From contig OY282605.1 of NCBI GenBank assembly GCA_958298945.1, forward strand, positions 829,811 through 893,810: DNA of 64,000 nt. The letters are read 5' to 3'. Position 1 is the stretch's first letter, and each line of letters opens with the position of its first letter. The stretch comes from Atherix ibis (lineage: Eukaryota > Arthropoda > Insecta > Diptera > Athericidae). The position numbers were made by a program, and so were the translations under genes. This document shows, one piece after another, positions 25,214-44,500 of this stretch. Below the pieces are notes generated by a model, which saw nothing but the letters and a program-made list of their open reading frames with translations, made no database searches and was not told the DNA's origin.

Positions 25214-27911
25214 GGAAATTAATGAGCAACTAGCTCGGGCCGCGGCAACATAGCAAAAAGGTAACATAAAACCACAATACGTTTAAAAATACACCAAACA
25301 CTACAGTGGCTGCCAGCTGTGCGTATGCCCAAGTACCTCTAGGACTACCCTCGGCATGTATGCATATTCTGTTCATATTTTCTATATACACTTGTAAATA
25401 TGCATGGATACACCTTTTATAAAGTATATATTCGAATGTAGTAACTATCCTCATCTCTACTTGAGAGATGAGGATAATAATCGATTTAAAAGCTGTTTAT
25501 TATCTGTTTATGTTAGATCAACATCAAAATATGTGTATTATATTATGTACTTCACATTAAAAATTCAATAGATCAATTTTAGCTTTGGTATGGTGGTCAA
25601 CAATATTAATTATCCACTGGACACTATTATTAAACTAATTGAAATAAATTATGAATATCGCACCTCTATCATACACATATGGTATGCATACTACTCTTTA
25701 TTGTTGAACTACTTGTCTTATAAAACTTAATTACGAATACTACCATAAAACCTTGATGAACGCTTCATTAAAGGAGTTATTACTTAATGCAACTTACGAC
25801 AGCAGTTTCCAAAATATCAAATATATCGCATATTTTGATTAGTTGCCATTATATTATCAATTTTTAAATATATTTTAATTTTTCGAATTTTAATCACTAG
25901 TTTTACCTGTAAAGCCAATGAAAATACAGTAAAAAAATACTCCAATATTATCGAAATGGAACTTTATTATTATAATGCATAAATATAGTATTTGAAATGA
26001 TAATAGACTGAGTAAGTGGATTAAATTTAAACTTTATTAATTTTGATCGCAACTAATCTTTGCTTAATATAAGTTGAAAGGTTTCAATAAATTAAATAAA
26101 AATTAAAACTGAATTCCAATTCGATATTTTTATTTATACTCTTTTACAATTTTTTTTTTATAATTTTACGTTTTACAATTTTTTTAAATTTTTTTTCATC
26201 TTATCTTTTATTTCATGTGCTGCAAAAACGAAGTGGTCATCATGCACGTATTGGTATTACTCTAAGAATCCATTAATTTTTCTTTATTAGACTCAAAACG
26301 AAATTATTGTACGTTCATAAACATCAAAAAAATACACCACAATTATGTAGCATACCAATTCTAAATAATAAAGTTTTGTAAAGTAGAATCATAGCGCTCT
26401 ATCCAAGGAAGCTTCACTACAATTACTACTAATAAATAATTTCCGAACTAGATGGTATTAGATAGCGAGTAAACCAAAATTATTCAAATAGTGTTACATG
26501 AGTAGGGAGACTAAAAAGTGCCTTATTTTGAAGGTTAACTCAATGTAATTGATTCCTACATTAGCAGATTACGATTACTGACCCCACGAACACCCACCAA
26601 CCCACGACATTATATGTTCCATACGAACCGCTCATTATTACAACGTATTTTGATATTCTTTTTGAATTTCCGTACTTAGTACAAATATAGACTCCCCAAG
26701 GATATAATTAGTGGGGAGGCTGAAAAGGGAGGCTTCCTACAGTTGCTGATTCCAAATACTGCCCTCCCCCCCTACTCCAAATGAATTTCCATACTTATAT
26801 ATACAAATATAGACTCCCAAAGGAAATAATAAGTAGGGAGGCTGAAAAAGGTGGCTTCCTACATTTGCAGATTCCGATTAGTGCACCACCCACCACACTC
26901 CGTTTTTATACTCGCACTTACTGCATTAAGTAACATTCAAGAGAGCACACTTAAATTTCATTTCCTTGATGCCATATTCATGAAAATATAGCAGAATCAA
27001 AACTATGACCGTTTGTTCAATTTAACGTGCCGTTTAGTAAATTAACCATACCTAATGGAAAATGGCAAATTTTAATCTAAACAAATGTCATTCTAGATAA
27101 AGTATATAATTAACACTTATAAAAAAACAAAGCTGTACTTTCCGAACCAAGAAATGAATGACCCAGTATAATCAAATATTTTCCGTTATGACAAGATGAA
27201 ACAAGCCATTATTATTGGATAAGAACGGCATATTTAGTGATATTTTCGATACTAGGTAGATCACTATCAAATGTAAACTCTATTTGTCGGAACGAGTCGA
27301 CTTTCTGAATTAAAAATAAATTTCTAGTTTTGGAAATTTACTAGAAATTTATTTTTTAATTTGCATGCAGCTATTGTACGAAATAAACGTATTTGATATT
27401 ATCGTTGAATTTCCTTTCTTAGGAGTACAAATACACACTCCCAAAAGAAATAATTACATTCAAATTAATATATGATTTTGTAAGAATTTGTAGAAACATT
27501 TGCAATCTGTTATATTTTCAATTTTTGTTTGGATTTATGGTCTTTCTTGCATTGCTTTAAATTTCTCAATATTTTCCTTTTTCTCAATTTAGAACAAAAA
27601 TTATTTTAAATACCACTTATCCTTTTCACATAAAGAGTCTCCACAAATCCTATTTTTAAATGTTGAATTTAAATATTCCAAAACGAATCAATTAGTTGAC
27701 CAACAAAAATAAATGTATTGCCTAACAATATTAAGTTAAGTTGTTTGCAGACAATCTTCAGCGCGCCAGAGACTCAATTTGATATTCAATTACAATTTTA
27801 TGCGAATATGAATTAATTTTTCAAATTGTATATATAATAATTCATCTTACAAAAAGCATTTAATGAAGACGTTGTCTACGAAATATTTTGAATGTCGTAT
27901 CATAAAAGAAA
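25214..27911. other. Spacer without recognised gene; contains a minisatellite
   Basis: This is unique AT-rich sequence between X2 and the pAbp 3' flank. At about 26505-26925 there are about three imperfect units carrying GTxGGGAGxCTxAAAA followed by GGCTTCCTACATTTGC-like segments and C-rich ends, and part of a unit recurs near 27420-27450. No coding frame is convincing. Confidence 0.4.
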
Positions 27912-29229
27912 GCGCGCATAAAAATGTTTACAACTCAAAAAAAAATTGAATAAATTAAATAAAGATAATTTTTAACAAAACACAATTGTCTTGTGATTAT
28001 TTTTTTTATTAAATTCCCTGGATGTCCTAAATTTTGTTGCAGAAGAATTTATGAAAATTCTTTGCTCTATTAGACGACAAATGACAATTTCATTATTTTT
28101 TTTTTGGTTTTTTCTGCACGAGTTTCGGCAAAGAATTTTACGATTTTTTTGTAAACATTTTAATTTTTCTTTTTCATTTTTTTTAAATTTCATAGATTTT
28201 TATTTTCTTTAATATATTTTGCTTATTTTTTTTCCTTTTTGTTTTTATTTATAAAGATTTTATATTTTTGTTTATTTTTATTTTATTTTTTTTATTTTTC
28301 AATCGAGTCCCCATTTTTTAAGTTTTTTGTAATTTTTCGATTTTTATGTATTTTTTGAAAGTTTTTTTTGGGACATACAATCCCATTTTTTATTTTTTAT
28401 TTTTCTATATATTTTTGCAATTTTTTTATAATTTTTTTAATTTTTTAAGATTTTTTTCTTTCTTTTCTTTCTTTATTATTGCAGTTTAGAAAAAAAGTAG
28501 AAAATGAATGTTACTTGGTTTGTTTAAATATTAAAAACAATTTCAAAATTAATTATTTCCGTATGTGAGCAAGAAATGTGTTTCCGGATATTTAAAATTT
28601 CAAAAAGAAAAACAAACAAAAACCAAATTCCGTCATTTTTAGAATTCTTGAATTAAGTTTTTCCTTATCTTCAAATCGACGTAAAAATTGGATATAAAAA
28701 AACACCATTAATTTTGGAACTATTAATGTTTAATATTAAGGTAAAAAAAAATTAAGAATTTTAATCATTCATTATTTGCAATTATAGGAATTTAGCAATT
28801 GATTTTTCCATTATCATTAAATAGAAACACATTTTTTTGTTCTTATGGAATAATTTATCAATAATTACTTGGGGAGAATTGACCAATCCTCAAATTTTTT
28901 TCCCCTTTCGTATCAAAAAAAAGGAGTAAGAAACAAACGAAAGATATCATTTTAAATCAATAATCTATGCTTTAACTAACATTGTCAATCATATTAATTT
29001 AATATCTTAAAGTAATTATTTTTAATTATTTATGAAATTTCAGAAAATTTAATGAACAAAAAAAAAAGAACAAACCATATTTTATATGCATTTTAAAAAA
29101 AATCAAAAACGATAACGTAGTGTTTTGAGAAATATTTAAAAGAAAAAAAAAGAAATGAAAAAAAATATTCATTCAGGAATTACTTCAGAAATTTTTTGAC
29201 GAATGCAGAAAGATATGCAAAACATCAAT
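27912..29229. other. pAbp 3' flank and 3' UTR
   Basis: This T-rich (A-rich on the coding strand) stretch follows the pAbp stop codon in transcription order and contains several AATAAA-type signals on the minus strand. The part below about 28950 is shared with 17650-18600. No ORF other than shadows of T runs is seen. Confidence 0.6.
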
Positions 29230-34448
<5,219 letters not shown>

Positions 34449-34522
34449 TCAATTTGCTTCAGAATTTCCAAATTTATCGATTTATTTTATATTGTATTAA
34501 AAATTTCCACAATACTCCCCAA

Positions 34523-34740
34523 ACTGTAATTAAAGAAGACATTTTTTTTTTTTATTAAAACCACGTTTTACATTTTCCTCTAATGTTCATTTTTCTCACT
34601 AATAACAAAACAAATCTTACATTATTAACACTACTCCCAAGTATTTTTTTTTTTACTACTTTTTCGATTTTTTTTAAAGAATTTTTAATTTTTTATATTT
34701 TTTTTGTTTTTTTTTTTTATTTTTTTTCACAAAAATGTGG
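34523..34740 (-). promoter_or_regulatory. pAbp 5' leader: A-rich exon and short UTR intron
   Basis: Above the ATG at 34436 the coding strand has an acceptor (ATTACAG, exon start 34523) and a donor (AAT then GTAAGA, exon end 34621), defining a 97-nt UTR intron. The exon above it (about 34621-34736) is almost pure A with a few T, G and C. In mammals an A-rich leader segment of PABPC1 mRNA binds PABP and represses its translation. This tract is a good candidate for the same feedback here. The transcription start was not located. Confidence 0.5.
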
Positions 34741-37700
34741 TTGGCCGTACGGCTGTAATTATTAAGCCGACCTCTCACATACAGGGACTCTACTCGTCTG
34801 ACTACTGCTACCGTAATTCACCATTCCTACCACATTTCATAATCTACTACGTTTTCGTATTTCAACAATCAAATATTAGTAATGCCGCATGAAAATTTCT
34901 TTGTCATTTTAAATTTAATTTTCATCAAAGGAGAAACTCGTCCACTTCGATTATTTAATGTACAATAGGATGGAATACAATTTTTTAATTATATAAAGAA
35001 ATACTTACAACTTTTGGAATTATTTGAAACAAGTGATGAAATTTTGAAAACAATTTTTATATCTTCTTTTTTATGAATCCGTTTCGATAATTTTATTGAT
35101 CTCTTGAAATCAACCAAATAAATTGCTTCCAATTTCGTGCAAAATAAATATACAAAATTTGTTTTAATATTTTTCTTCAGATGATTGTAAACAAATAAAA
35201 TTTTAAGCCACAATAATAGACTTTTGTACGAAAATATTTATTCTAATACATTATTCTTTCTTTTATATCACCAAATAATAAACATATTTACTACAATTTA
35301 AAATATATATTGATTTCCAATATAATTATTAATAACAATTCTCCATATATATATTTATAATAATTCTTTATTTTAGTTATTTTTTTATTGTTTTTTTTTT
35401 ATATTAATTTTTGTAATTATATTCAATTCAATTTATTTTTAACACTGAATTCGAATTCACTTCGAAATGAATATGAACAAAAAGAAAAAAAAATCACAAT
35501 AAATATTGAATTAATTTTTTTATTATTTTATAATTCTCAATAATTTCTTTGAAATTTTGCTAATTTACGAAAACACAATTCTAAAACATTAACATGTTTA
35601 TATTGAATAGAAATTTTATTTAATTGCATTTATCGAAAAAAATTAATTCAACAAATTTTTTTTACAATTGCCTACTGAGTTTTGGAAAAAGAAAAACAAA
35701 ACTAAATACATACAAACGTTTTTTACTAGGGAAGTATATATTTTTATACTTTGATTTTTTTTTATATCATTAGAGTATATTTTCCTTATTCAATAGAATG
35801 TTTATAAAATTTTAAGAAGAGTTAATGCGTTTATAGGGTAATAATCGATAATATTTTTACTATAATAAAGTGGTTATCTTAGGTAATTAGATGGCGATAC
35901 GTATAATTTCGTTTTTTGCATATTCCAATCATAAAATTTATTATTCACTTTGGAGTTTGAACACAATTAAAAAATTAACACCGATTATTTAATAGTTGTT
36001 GACCATAATATATCTATTGCGCTGTAGTATTCCTTTCAGAACATGGAGAACTTTTTACAAGTGTTCTAATTATAACTAGCAAAATTTTGTATTGGTTTTA
36101 AAATCAATTCTGAGCGCTACAACCGTATGTTAATCGAGTTTTTGTGGTCTGAACTTGAAGTTTCTTATCTGGACTATATGTGATTTCAAAAAGAGGGTAC
36201 CACAAATAACATAGCAGCATGACAAACTTTTGATTTATTTGACAAAATATTCCCAGGACGCGTAATTTCAAGATTTTGTGATGTCATTTGATCTCCAAGA
36301 TCATATAATTTGACGCCATTGGGCATTTGCATGTAGGGTTACTAAAAAAATCGTGCTTACGCAGATAATCATCAAACTTTATAGCATTTCAAACCAACAT
36401 CTCCTTGAAGTAATGGCTGAGTCACAACCAGAAATTTACTATAAAAGTTCACTAAAAAAGTCCTCAAAATAATCGAGTTCTACAAAAGATCTCGTAGATG
36501 TTATTATAATCGCATGCATAATAACAAGATCCAAGCAACATCTTGTAAAAAAAAAATTTCATCAAAATCTGAATTTTAAGTGTGTATTTACCGAACCGAC
36601 TAGCAATTTAATCAATTTTGTAGTGCAGTATTTCTTCGGAAAATGGAGAAAAATATTTATCAGTCCTGCCACTAGGTAATTTAAAAAAAATCATATTAAT
36701 TTGGCAGATTTACAGTGGTAATTTTCTTAATAATAATTTAAAAACATTATTAATTAAACAAAAGAAGTAACGAATTTATAAAAAAAGCTTTTAAAAAAAA
36801 AACAATAATTGTCGTAGTAATTATTATTAACTTATTGAAAATGTATTTACTATTATTTGAGTGTATTAGTTGGTATTTAAAATGATTGAAAATATTATAA
36901 TTTTTATTTCATACTATTTTCCTTTTCATTTATGTTGGATATAAGAGTTTATTTTTTATTAGGAAATGCATTAAAGATTGTACACCAGCTGAAAAGTAAA
37001 TAATTTTTTTATTAGATTAATTTGGTTTAGTCGGGGTGCTATATAGATACACTATTCGAGGGGAGTCTCATAAACCATTATTCTATAATTCGGAAATAAA
37101 GAATAACCTCTTAGGAGTAAGCCGAGGGTGTACAAAGGCTGGGGGCGAATATTTTTTCCGAAGTCACAGTCCTACACAGCAGGACTCGGAATTTTCAGAA
37201 CTCATTTTTTTCATAGCTCATATTAGACTCAGTTTTGGCGCCAAACTGAGTGCAAACCTTTTATTAGAATATTTTCCAATTGTTTTCGTAATTTCTTTCT
37301 CTAATGGACGTCCAGGTTGCGAGTTAACTTCTATGTTGTCTTTGCCATTTTTTAAATGACTCAAACGCACTTTTTAACAGTCGATAATAAAGGATCAGAT
37401 TTTACCTATGAGGATACCGATACTGGAGATTGTAAGATCATAAATGGACGTATTAGCATAAATTAATTACAATTTAGTAAAATAAGGTCGCAAGATAGAA
37501 AAGTTAGTTTGATAGAATGGAGAGTTTAGTTAATATTTTGGTAGTAAGACCCACATAGGTGGTGTTATGGAGTTTATAAAGACAGGTGGGCAATAAAGTA
37601 GAACCGTCAAGAAGCAGTGACAAAGGTAGAATCCTGTCAGAGGAAAAATTAAGTCCCTGACAATATGCAAAATTGTAAGGGGGAACTTCGCCATTTTGAC

Positions 37701-38802
37701 ATATGGTAGAGACTTACGGCTTTTAAATGCAGTATTCTTTTATTGAGGAATTTTTGAATGTTGATCGTTAGAGTACAGATATTGCCGGCAAGTTTACCCG
37801 CTTATTTTTTAATACGAGGTCTGTTCAAAAAGTATCGCGAATTTTGAATTTTCGCGGGCTACGTATATTCGATTTTTTGTGGCGTTATGTTAGTACTCAT
37901 GTCTCTCACCTATGCCGACTGCTTTGCTTGCACGTGTTTTTGCCATATCCAAAGTCCAATATGTTTATTTTCATACAAAAGGTAGTGAATGTGGTCGAGA
38001 ACGAGGTTTTATCTTGAACGATTTCAAAAATATTAATATTCAGATTAACCTTCTGAAAATAGCCCTGCCTAAATATGTATAAAAATTCAATTAGCAATAA
38101 AGGCCCCAAAGACAATTCCACCAGACTTAATAACTCAAAGACAATTGTAACGAGTAATGATTGCGTTATTTATTTATGAATTCTGTTTCATTTAATTAAA
38201 TAAAATAACTTAAAATAATATATTCACTTAGCTTATTCGATTTCAATTTCATCTGTCAAAAACCAATGTTTCCGCCTTAGATTAAAGAATACCCGTATAT
38301 GTATACGCAATTTTATGCCTTAATTATTACAGAAGCGGCGAGAAATCGTAACGCTTGCATACTTCTGTGTAGATTTTTTTTATGTAGATATGAAACCCAC
38401 TGAGATCTGGTTTTCGTAATAGAAATTATTAAATTGCACAAGCATAATTAATATTAATTTGATTCACTTATTGGAAAAAAAAACAATTGAAACACAACGA
38501 CAGGTAATGTTTATTTCTAGTACAATCTTTTGATATGAAAGGGAATTGTATTTTAGTTTCATTATTTATTTCGTAATTATCAATTAAATACAATTTTGTA
38601 GACTTTCGGAGAGTTTTTAAACGCGCCATTCTCCATGAAAGTGGTAGCATGCCGAAATGCTTGCATACTTTTGTTGTTTTTAACGTTGTCATTTTGGTAC
38701 TTATTGGAAAGCCGTTTAGTTTTTGAAGTATTTACGACAAAGTAAATATTTATATAAATAGTAATATTGTTGATAACATTTAATAGGAAGTTTTTATTTC
38801 AG
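34741..38802. other. Intergenic, no gene recognised
   Basis: This is very AT-rich sequence upstream of pAbp. It should include the pAbp promoter near 34.75-34.9 kb, where base composition is more balanced. From 35.0 to 37.8 kb I see only shadow frames, including an unremarkable 107-codon plus-strand frame at 37036-37359. A mariner end lies at 37813. Confidence 0.4.
37813..37935. mobile_element. Solo end of the 58.9-kb mariner family
   Basis: The terminal TACGAGGTCTGTTCAAAAAG and about 120 bp of subterminal sequence (GTGGCGTTATGTTxGTACTC, ATGTCTCTCAC) match the transposase-start side terminus of the mariner at 58932-60238. No transposase or second terminus is found nearby. It is a truncated relic. 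Confidence 0.8.
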
Positions 38803-38873
38803 AAAATGAAGTGTTTTATAAAGAGTTGCCAGTAATTCAATGGAATGAGGAAGCCAGAAATTTCTTTCTTCCG
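38803..38873 (+). other. Orphan exon candidate
   Basis: A 71-nt stretch is framed by a TTTATTTCAG acceptor and a CCG/GTAAGT donor and is open in one frame, coding about 23 residues containing ELPVIQWNEEARNFF. Both splice sites match consensus. I found no partner exon on either side, so it could be a piece of a captured or dead gene, or chance. Confidence 0.3.
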
Positions 38874-39514
38874 GTAAGTTGACATCTTCATTTTTACTAG
38901 AGAAATTAACAAACATTTAGTTTACAATATGCTTAATTGGCTTGTAATGATTTATTTGGTCCAAAAAGTAGTTAAAAAGTGAAAAGTTCGTTATTCAATA
39001 AATGTAAACAAATGTGATGTTGACAGTTCAATATTTACCAGAAAATAATTCAGTACCGGTGTACGTAAAGTGTGTGTAAGCAAATTTAACAGAACGAATT
39101 TTTCAGTCTGTTTTCCATTGCTGTTTTTCTTATGTTAAAATAAATAAAGTATATTCGGTAGGCTTATTATTTAAATAAATTTGTTTTCATTTGTGCTTTC
39201 GCTTGCTCTATTAGACCATTTTCTAATGCATTTACTAAATAATAATATTTCCAATTTTTTTTAGAATATTAGTTATTAATTATTTAAGCACATTAAATTT
39301 TCCACCTTGTAATTTAGTTTTAAATCATTTTGCTATAATGTTGTATACAATTAACTTCTATATTATTTAGAAATTGATGTAATATTCCACGTAATTAATG
39401 TTTTTTTTTAAATTTAATATAAATGCACATACCTATATAAATTACCATTTTAATTCACTAACATACATTTATATTATATGTAATAATATTTACTAAGTTG
39501 TGGTGTGGTTTTAT

Positions 39515-40165
39515 TGCGTTCTTCGGAAAGTAATTTGGTTTTTTTTTTAAAATAAAAATGAAAGACGATTTTCTTATAGTGAATTAATATTTTATTCAAT
39601 TAAATATTCTCCAGTCTGATCCAATATCCTTTGACATCTTTCTGGCAGTAGCATGATTCCACGCTCATAAAATTTTTGTTCTTTGCTGGCAAAAAACTGT
39701 TTCAAGTGATTTTTGACCTCGTCATTTGAATTAAACGTTTTACAGTCTAAAATTTTTTGTAGAGAGCGTAACAAATGATAATCGGAAGGTGCTAGATTTG
39801 GAGAGTATGGTGGGTATGGCAGAATATCCTATCCAAGCTCTAAAAGCTTTTGCCGAGTGGTCAAACTTGTATGTGCTTAATATTGTTGTAGACAACCCAT
39901 TTCTCGTCCCCAGTGATGATACGCTTCAAAAATGGATCATTTTTTTGGCGTTTCAGAAGCAAATCACAAACGTCAATGCGACGGCACTAATTTTTTCCGC
40001 AAGACGATGAGGAACCCATATGTCGAGCTTTAAAAGAAAACCTAGTCGTTTCAAATGATCATGAACGGTCGAATTCGATAAATTTAATCTCTCGTCGGTT
40101 TGTATCAATTAATGCCTTTATTGTGTCTTCATCAGCAACCCAAATTACTTTTCGAAGAACCCAAT
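39515..40165 (-). mobile_element. Internally deleted mariner relic with both TIRs
   Basis: Inverted ends are visible: ATTGCGTTCTTCGGAAAGTA at 39515 and its near-complement ending TTCGAAGAACCCAAT at 40165. On the minus strand the interior keeps transposase pieces in broken frames: NDPFLKRIITGDEKWVVYNN (first catalytic Asp) and the C-terminal part FASKEQKFYERGI...ILDQTGEYLIE. The DNA between the second and third catalytic residues is largely missing or scrambled. It is the same family as 54.3-55.3 kb and is not active. Confidence 0.8.
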
Positions 40166-41580
40166 AATTTCAACATACGTGTAATATCATATTTTCTCAT
40201 TTAATTCATTTTGCATTTTTGGAATGTATTTTTATTTGTGTACACAATTGTTTTGATATAATCAAATAATTTGCAATTTATTATTTTTATATGCCCTTCC
40301 ACTTTATAATTCTGTTTTAATATATAAAATGAAAATATATAATAATAAATAAATAAATAATATTTTAAAATAAAATAATGTGTTTTATTGTTAATTTCCA
40401 AAAACTAAATCCATCAAACAACAAAATCCGCAATATTAAAAAATCTATTTGTTTACGCATAAATGACATCACATATGAAAATGGTTTTAAACGTAACCGT
40501 TTCAATCGCATAGTGAAGTTTAAAATTGGCGCCCAATGATTTACGCCGTTTCTGTTATTTTGCATGTGGCTGCGTTCTACGAATCTATTGCCAAGAAAAA
40601 TTTCTTCTATAATCTAAGGCTTTCACATAATAAAACACTGAAATGTGTGGCAGTACTAAAACGATAACGATAAAATTATAAACTAGATCTAATTCGGTGA
40701 TAAAAACGTTTTCGTTATTATTGAGCGTCGGAATTTTTTGCATACCCATAAGATTGTGATGATTTTATTAATTTTGACAGCGATTGTAGTTGCCGGTCGC
40801 CACTAGCGTCGTATTTGTTTTCGGGTCTCCAGGGTAACATATCCATAACAGGGTTATTCAATTATTATTTTTTTTAAATATAAAGTACTTAAAAAAATTC
40901 GAATATTTTAATAAATGAGTGACAATTTTATTTAAGATATTTCCTTATCATAAGAACTATTGGTCCAAAAAAATAAATGTTTTTTTTGCAAATGGGATTA
41001 GTGCAATTATTGTAATTGAAGAAGAAACTCCTTTTTTTTGGATAGAAAGCAAAAACAATGAAGAAAATATTTGAACGTAAGTAAATTGAGACGAACACTC
41101 TTCCTATGCGGGTGGATAAACGTAAAAATGTACAAGGAAAATTTATGGAAAAAATTCGACCCGTACTGAAATTTAATCCTTGTTAAGACAGCTCGTGTTC
41201 TGTACATGATGCTCGGATGATAGTTCCCAAAAAAACAACAACAAAAAGGATAAAGAATAAATTTTAGAAAGCACATTCTGAAAAGGTGAATATAACAGAA
41301 AGGGTCAACAACGTTGTACAAACAACAAATAAACTTGATGCGAGAATCACTAGATTTTTATTAAATAAATAAATTATGACTAAAAATATGATAAATAAAT
41401 ATACAATATAAAAATCTTAATTAATTAATAATGGCAAAATGTCTAGAGTAAAAAATTTGTTTTTGTTTTTTTTTTAAAGAAAAAAAAATTTTTGTTATAA
41501 TTTTTTTTTTTGTAAACAAACCAAATAAAAATAGAAAACACGATTTATTTCTGTTGTTGTTGGTTGAATTTCGATAATTA
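40166..41580. other. Intergenic, no gene recognised
   Basis: The sequence is AT-rich with long T and A runs; there are no convincing frames or repeats. The 3' UTR of the ZAD-type gene lies in its right part, with AATAAA-like signals near 41365-41395 on the minus strand. Confidence 0.4.
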
Positions 41581-44500
41581 TCACTTATCGATAATTGATA
41601 CGGTAATACCCTTTGGAATTATTTTGTAAATGGCTTCTATGCTAGCTGGTCCCGATTCGGTGTCCGTTTCCGTTTTGACTGGATCGATTTTTGAGTACAG
41701 ATCGCCCAGCAAAGACGGAAGTTCGAGCGGCTCGAGCGGTAGGACTTCCGTAATTGCCGTATTGAAATCGATCAAAATCTCATCGTCATCAGCATTGACC
41801 TCAGCCATTGGCCGCTTTGGTTTCGATTTCCTTTTCTGGTGCTGGTGTTGGTGCTGTTGGTGCTGGTGGTGCTGTTGGTGCTGGTGGTGGTGGTGCATCG
41901 CTGTTTTTTTCAGTCTTTTATCATTTTCAAATGTGAGAGTTGTGCCGACACGTTTTAGCATTGATACAATTCTAATATCTACTGAGGGCAATGGTCTTTG
42001 GCGTCTTTTTGAGAATAGCCCCGACGACAAGTGACTAGTTTTGGAATTTTTTCGGAGCCTATGTCTCGCAGTTTTTCGGCAATGCCGATAACAATGTGCC
42101 ATATGCTCAGCGTAAAGGTGTGCATATCTTTTGGTCCAGCGTGCACTCCGCCATAATGCACGCGGCATGTGCGACAGGTCGAAATGGAGAATTTTACCAC
42201 ACATCCAACATATGCGAAGCTTTTTCAGTTTCCGCCTGTAGTCATCGTAATGTTTAGAAAAATATAATCCCTTGCGTTTGCCCTTGGAAGCAGCCCAAAG
42301 TCTATGGCTACGTTGCTCGCGCTGATCCCGTTCCCCGCGCTTCTCACGCTGATATTCGAACAAGCCAGCTGACGATTCCTCTTCGGGCATTGAGTCTCGT
42401 AAATTTTGTAACGAGTGCCAATTAATTAACCAATTATTACAACTGTAGCAGACGTACTTTTCATCGTTGTTTGGCTAGAAGAGAGAGAAACAGAATACAT
42501 ATTTTTATTAATAATTCGTACTTGATAAAAATCGGTCTGTGTCGTTGAATTTTTACAAAACAAGAAATCAGTAGGAAATTATTTTCTAAGCAATTCCCAT
42601 TGGAACCACATATCGAAATGATTAAAAGAAGCTTAACCTGGTAATCAATTGTCATGGAAACGAATCAGTAATGCGTAATGGAAGGAAGAACTTTGCATTT
42701 CTACAAAGTATTCCAAAATGAATTATTCATGCTTTATTTGAAATTTTTTCTACCATCAGTTGTAATTGTGTAAATAAAAACTAATAAAATTAATAAAAAT
42801 TAAAAAAATAGATTCTTTATAACACTCGATGAAAACTATGGAATTACATCAATTTTTAATCAATGCTGTATGATACGAAACAGCAAAGAAGTAGTTACAA
42901 ATGCAGGCAAGAGTCTATATGAAAAGTGAATCCTCGGATCGTGTAAGAATTGATTATGGAAGTAATCCGATTGCTACTGGTTGCGTATGCATGTGCATGT
43001 ACGGTACGCGTAGGTAAATGTACTCTCTTTAAAATTTTCAATTCATTTGGAGAATATATTTGGTGTTTTTTTTCGAAGGTGAAATTATGCCGAAAATATT
43101 GTGTTAAAATGTGTCGTTTTATTATACAATATTAGACCTGATCCAGTGGTGAGCAAAGAAAAACGAGAAAAATATTATTAATGGCAGCCGGCGAACTTAT
43201 GCATGACACGGACAGACTTGCCAAGGCAAGGCAAGGCAAGGCAAGTCAAAACGGCTGTCGATATGCTCGTAGGTTGAACGGACCACGGATAACGACCACC
43301 TGCTCCTTCTTCAGCTGTGAGGCTTTGGAGCCGCGTGTAAACATGAACATTTCCGCTTTTATCAGGGCTTCTTCGAATATACTATACGATACGATTGTAA
43401 TATTTTGTTTTTTTTTTACCTCTTCCATTATCATCCCAAACTCATCATTAATTGGTATACCAGCTGTTTGAATTTGTTTTTCTCGAAAAATTTCAATTTT
43501 TCAAATCTTTTGTCAACTTTTTGTCAATTTTTACTTATTTTTATTTCGATTGCAATTCTAATTATGGTATAATATTTTTATTTATTTTATTAAATTCGAC
43601 TCGAAAATTGCAATCTTTTACGAGTATTATCATTTTGGACATTTCTAATTATTTTTTGACTTTGTTAAATTGAAGTTTTTTCAGTAAATTAATTTGTTTT
43701 TTTTTTGGATTTATTGACAAAAAAGGAAATTTTTCTTAGCAGAATTGGAGTTTTTCCCGTAAATTAATTTTTTTTGGATTTATTGAAAAAAAAATAATTT
43801 TTCAGGTCAATTATTTCTTTTTCTTGGCTTTAGTGTAAAAAAAGTAGTTTTTCTTAGCAGAATTGAAGTTTTTCCCGTAAATTAATTTTTTTTTTGGTTT
43901 TATTAAAAAAAAACCGTTTTCTTAGCAGAAGTTTTTCGCGTAAATTAATTTTTTTTCAAGCAGGTTTTAGTGAAAAAAAAGTAATTCTTCTTAGCCGAAT
44001 TGAAATTTTTTCGGTGAATTAATTTTTGTTGTTGGTTTATTGAAGAAAAAATTAATTTTTCTTAGCAGAATTGAAGTTATCACCGCAAATTAATTTTTGT
44101 TGTTGGCTTTAGTGAAAAAAAATAATTTTTTTAAGCAAAATTGAAGTTTTTCCCGTAATTTCATTTTTTTTTGGATTTATTGAAAAAGAAGTTTTTTATT
44201 TTACCAAAATTAAAGTTTTTTTGGTTTTATTTGAAAAAAAAATCGTAATTTTTCTTAGCAGCATTGGAGTCTTTCCCGTACATTTTTTTTTTGCATTTAT
44301 TAAAAAAAATATTTTTGTGGCAGAATTGAGATTTTTCAGATAAATTATTTCTTTTTCTTGCCTTGGCAGAATTGAAGTTTTTTGTGTAAATTAAATTATT
44401 GAAAAAGAAGTCATTTTTTGGATTTATTGGAAAAGAAGTAATTTTTTTTTTAAATTGAAGTTTTTCCCGTAATTTCATTTTTATTTTAATTAATTTTTTT

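Noticed and set aside
37036..37359. 107-codon plus-strand frame
   Set aside because: No recognisable motif, no splice context, composition like the surrounding DNA.
41630..42034. 134-codon plus-strand frame opposite the ZAD gene
   Set aside because: It is the shadow of the His/Gln repeat read backwards (long Trp/Cys runs); the minus strand has splice sites and domain motifs.
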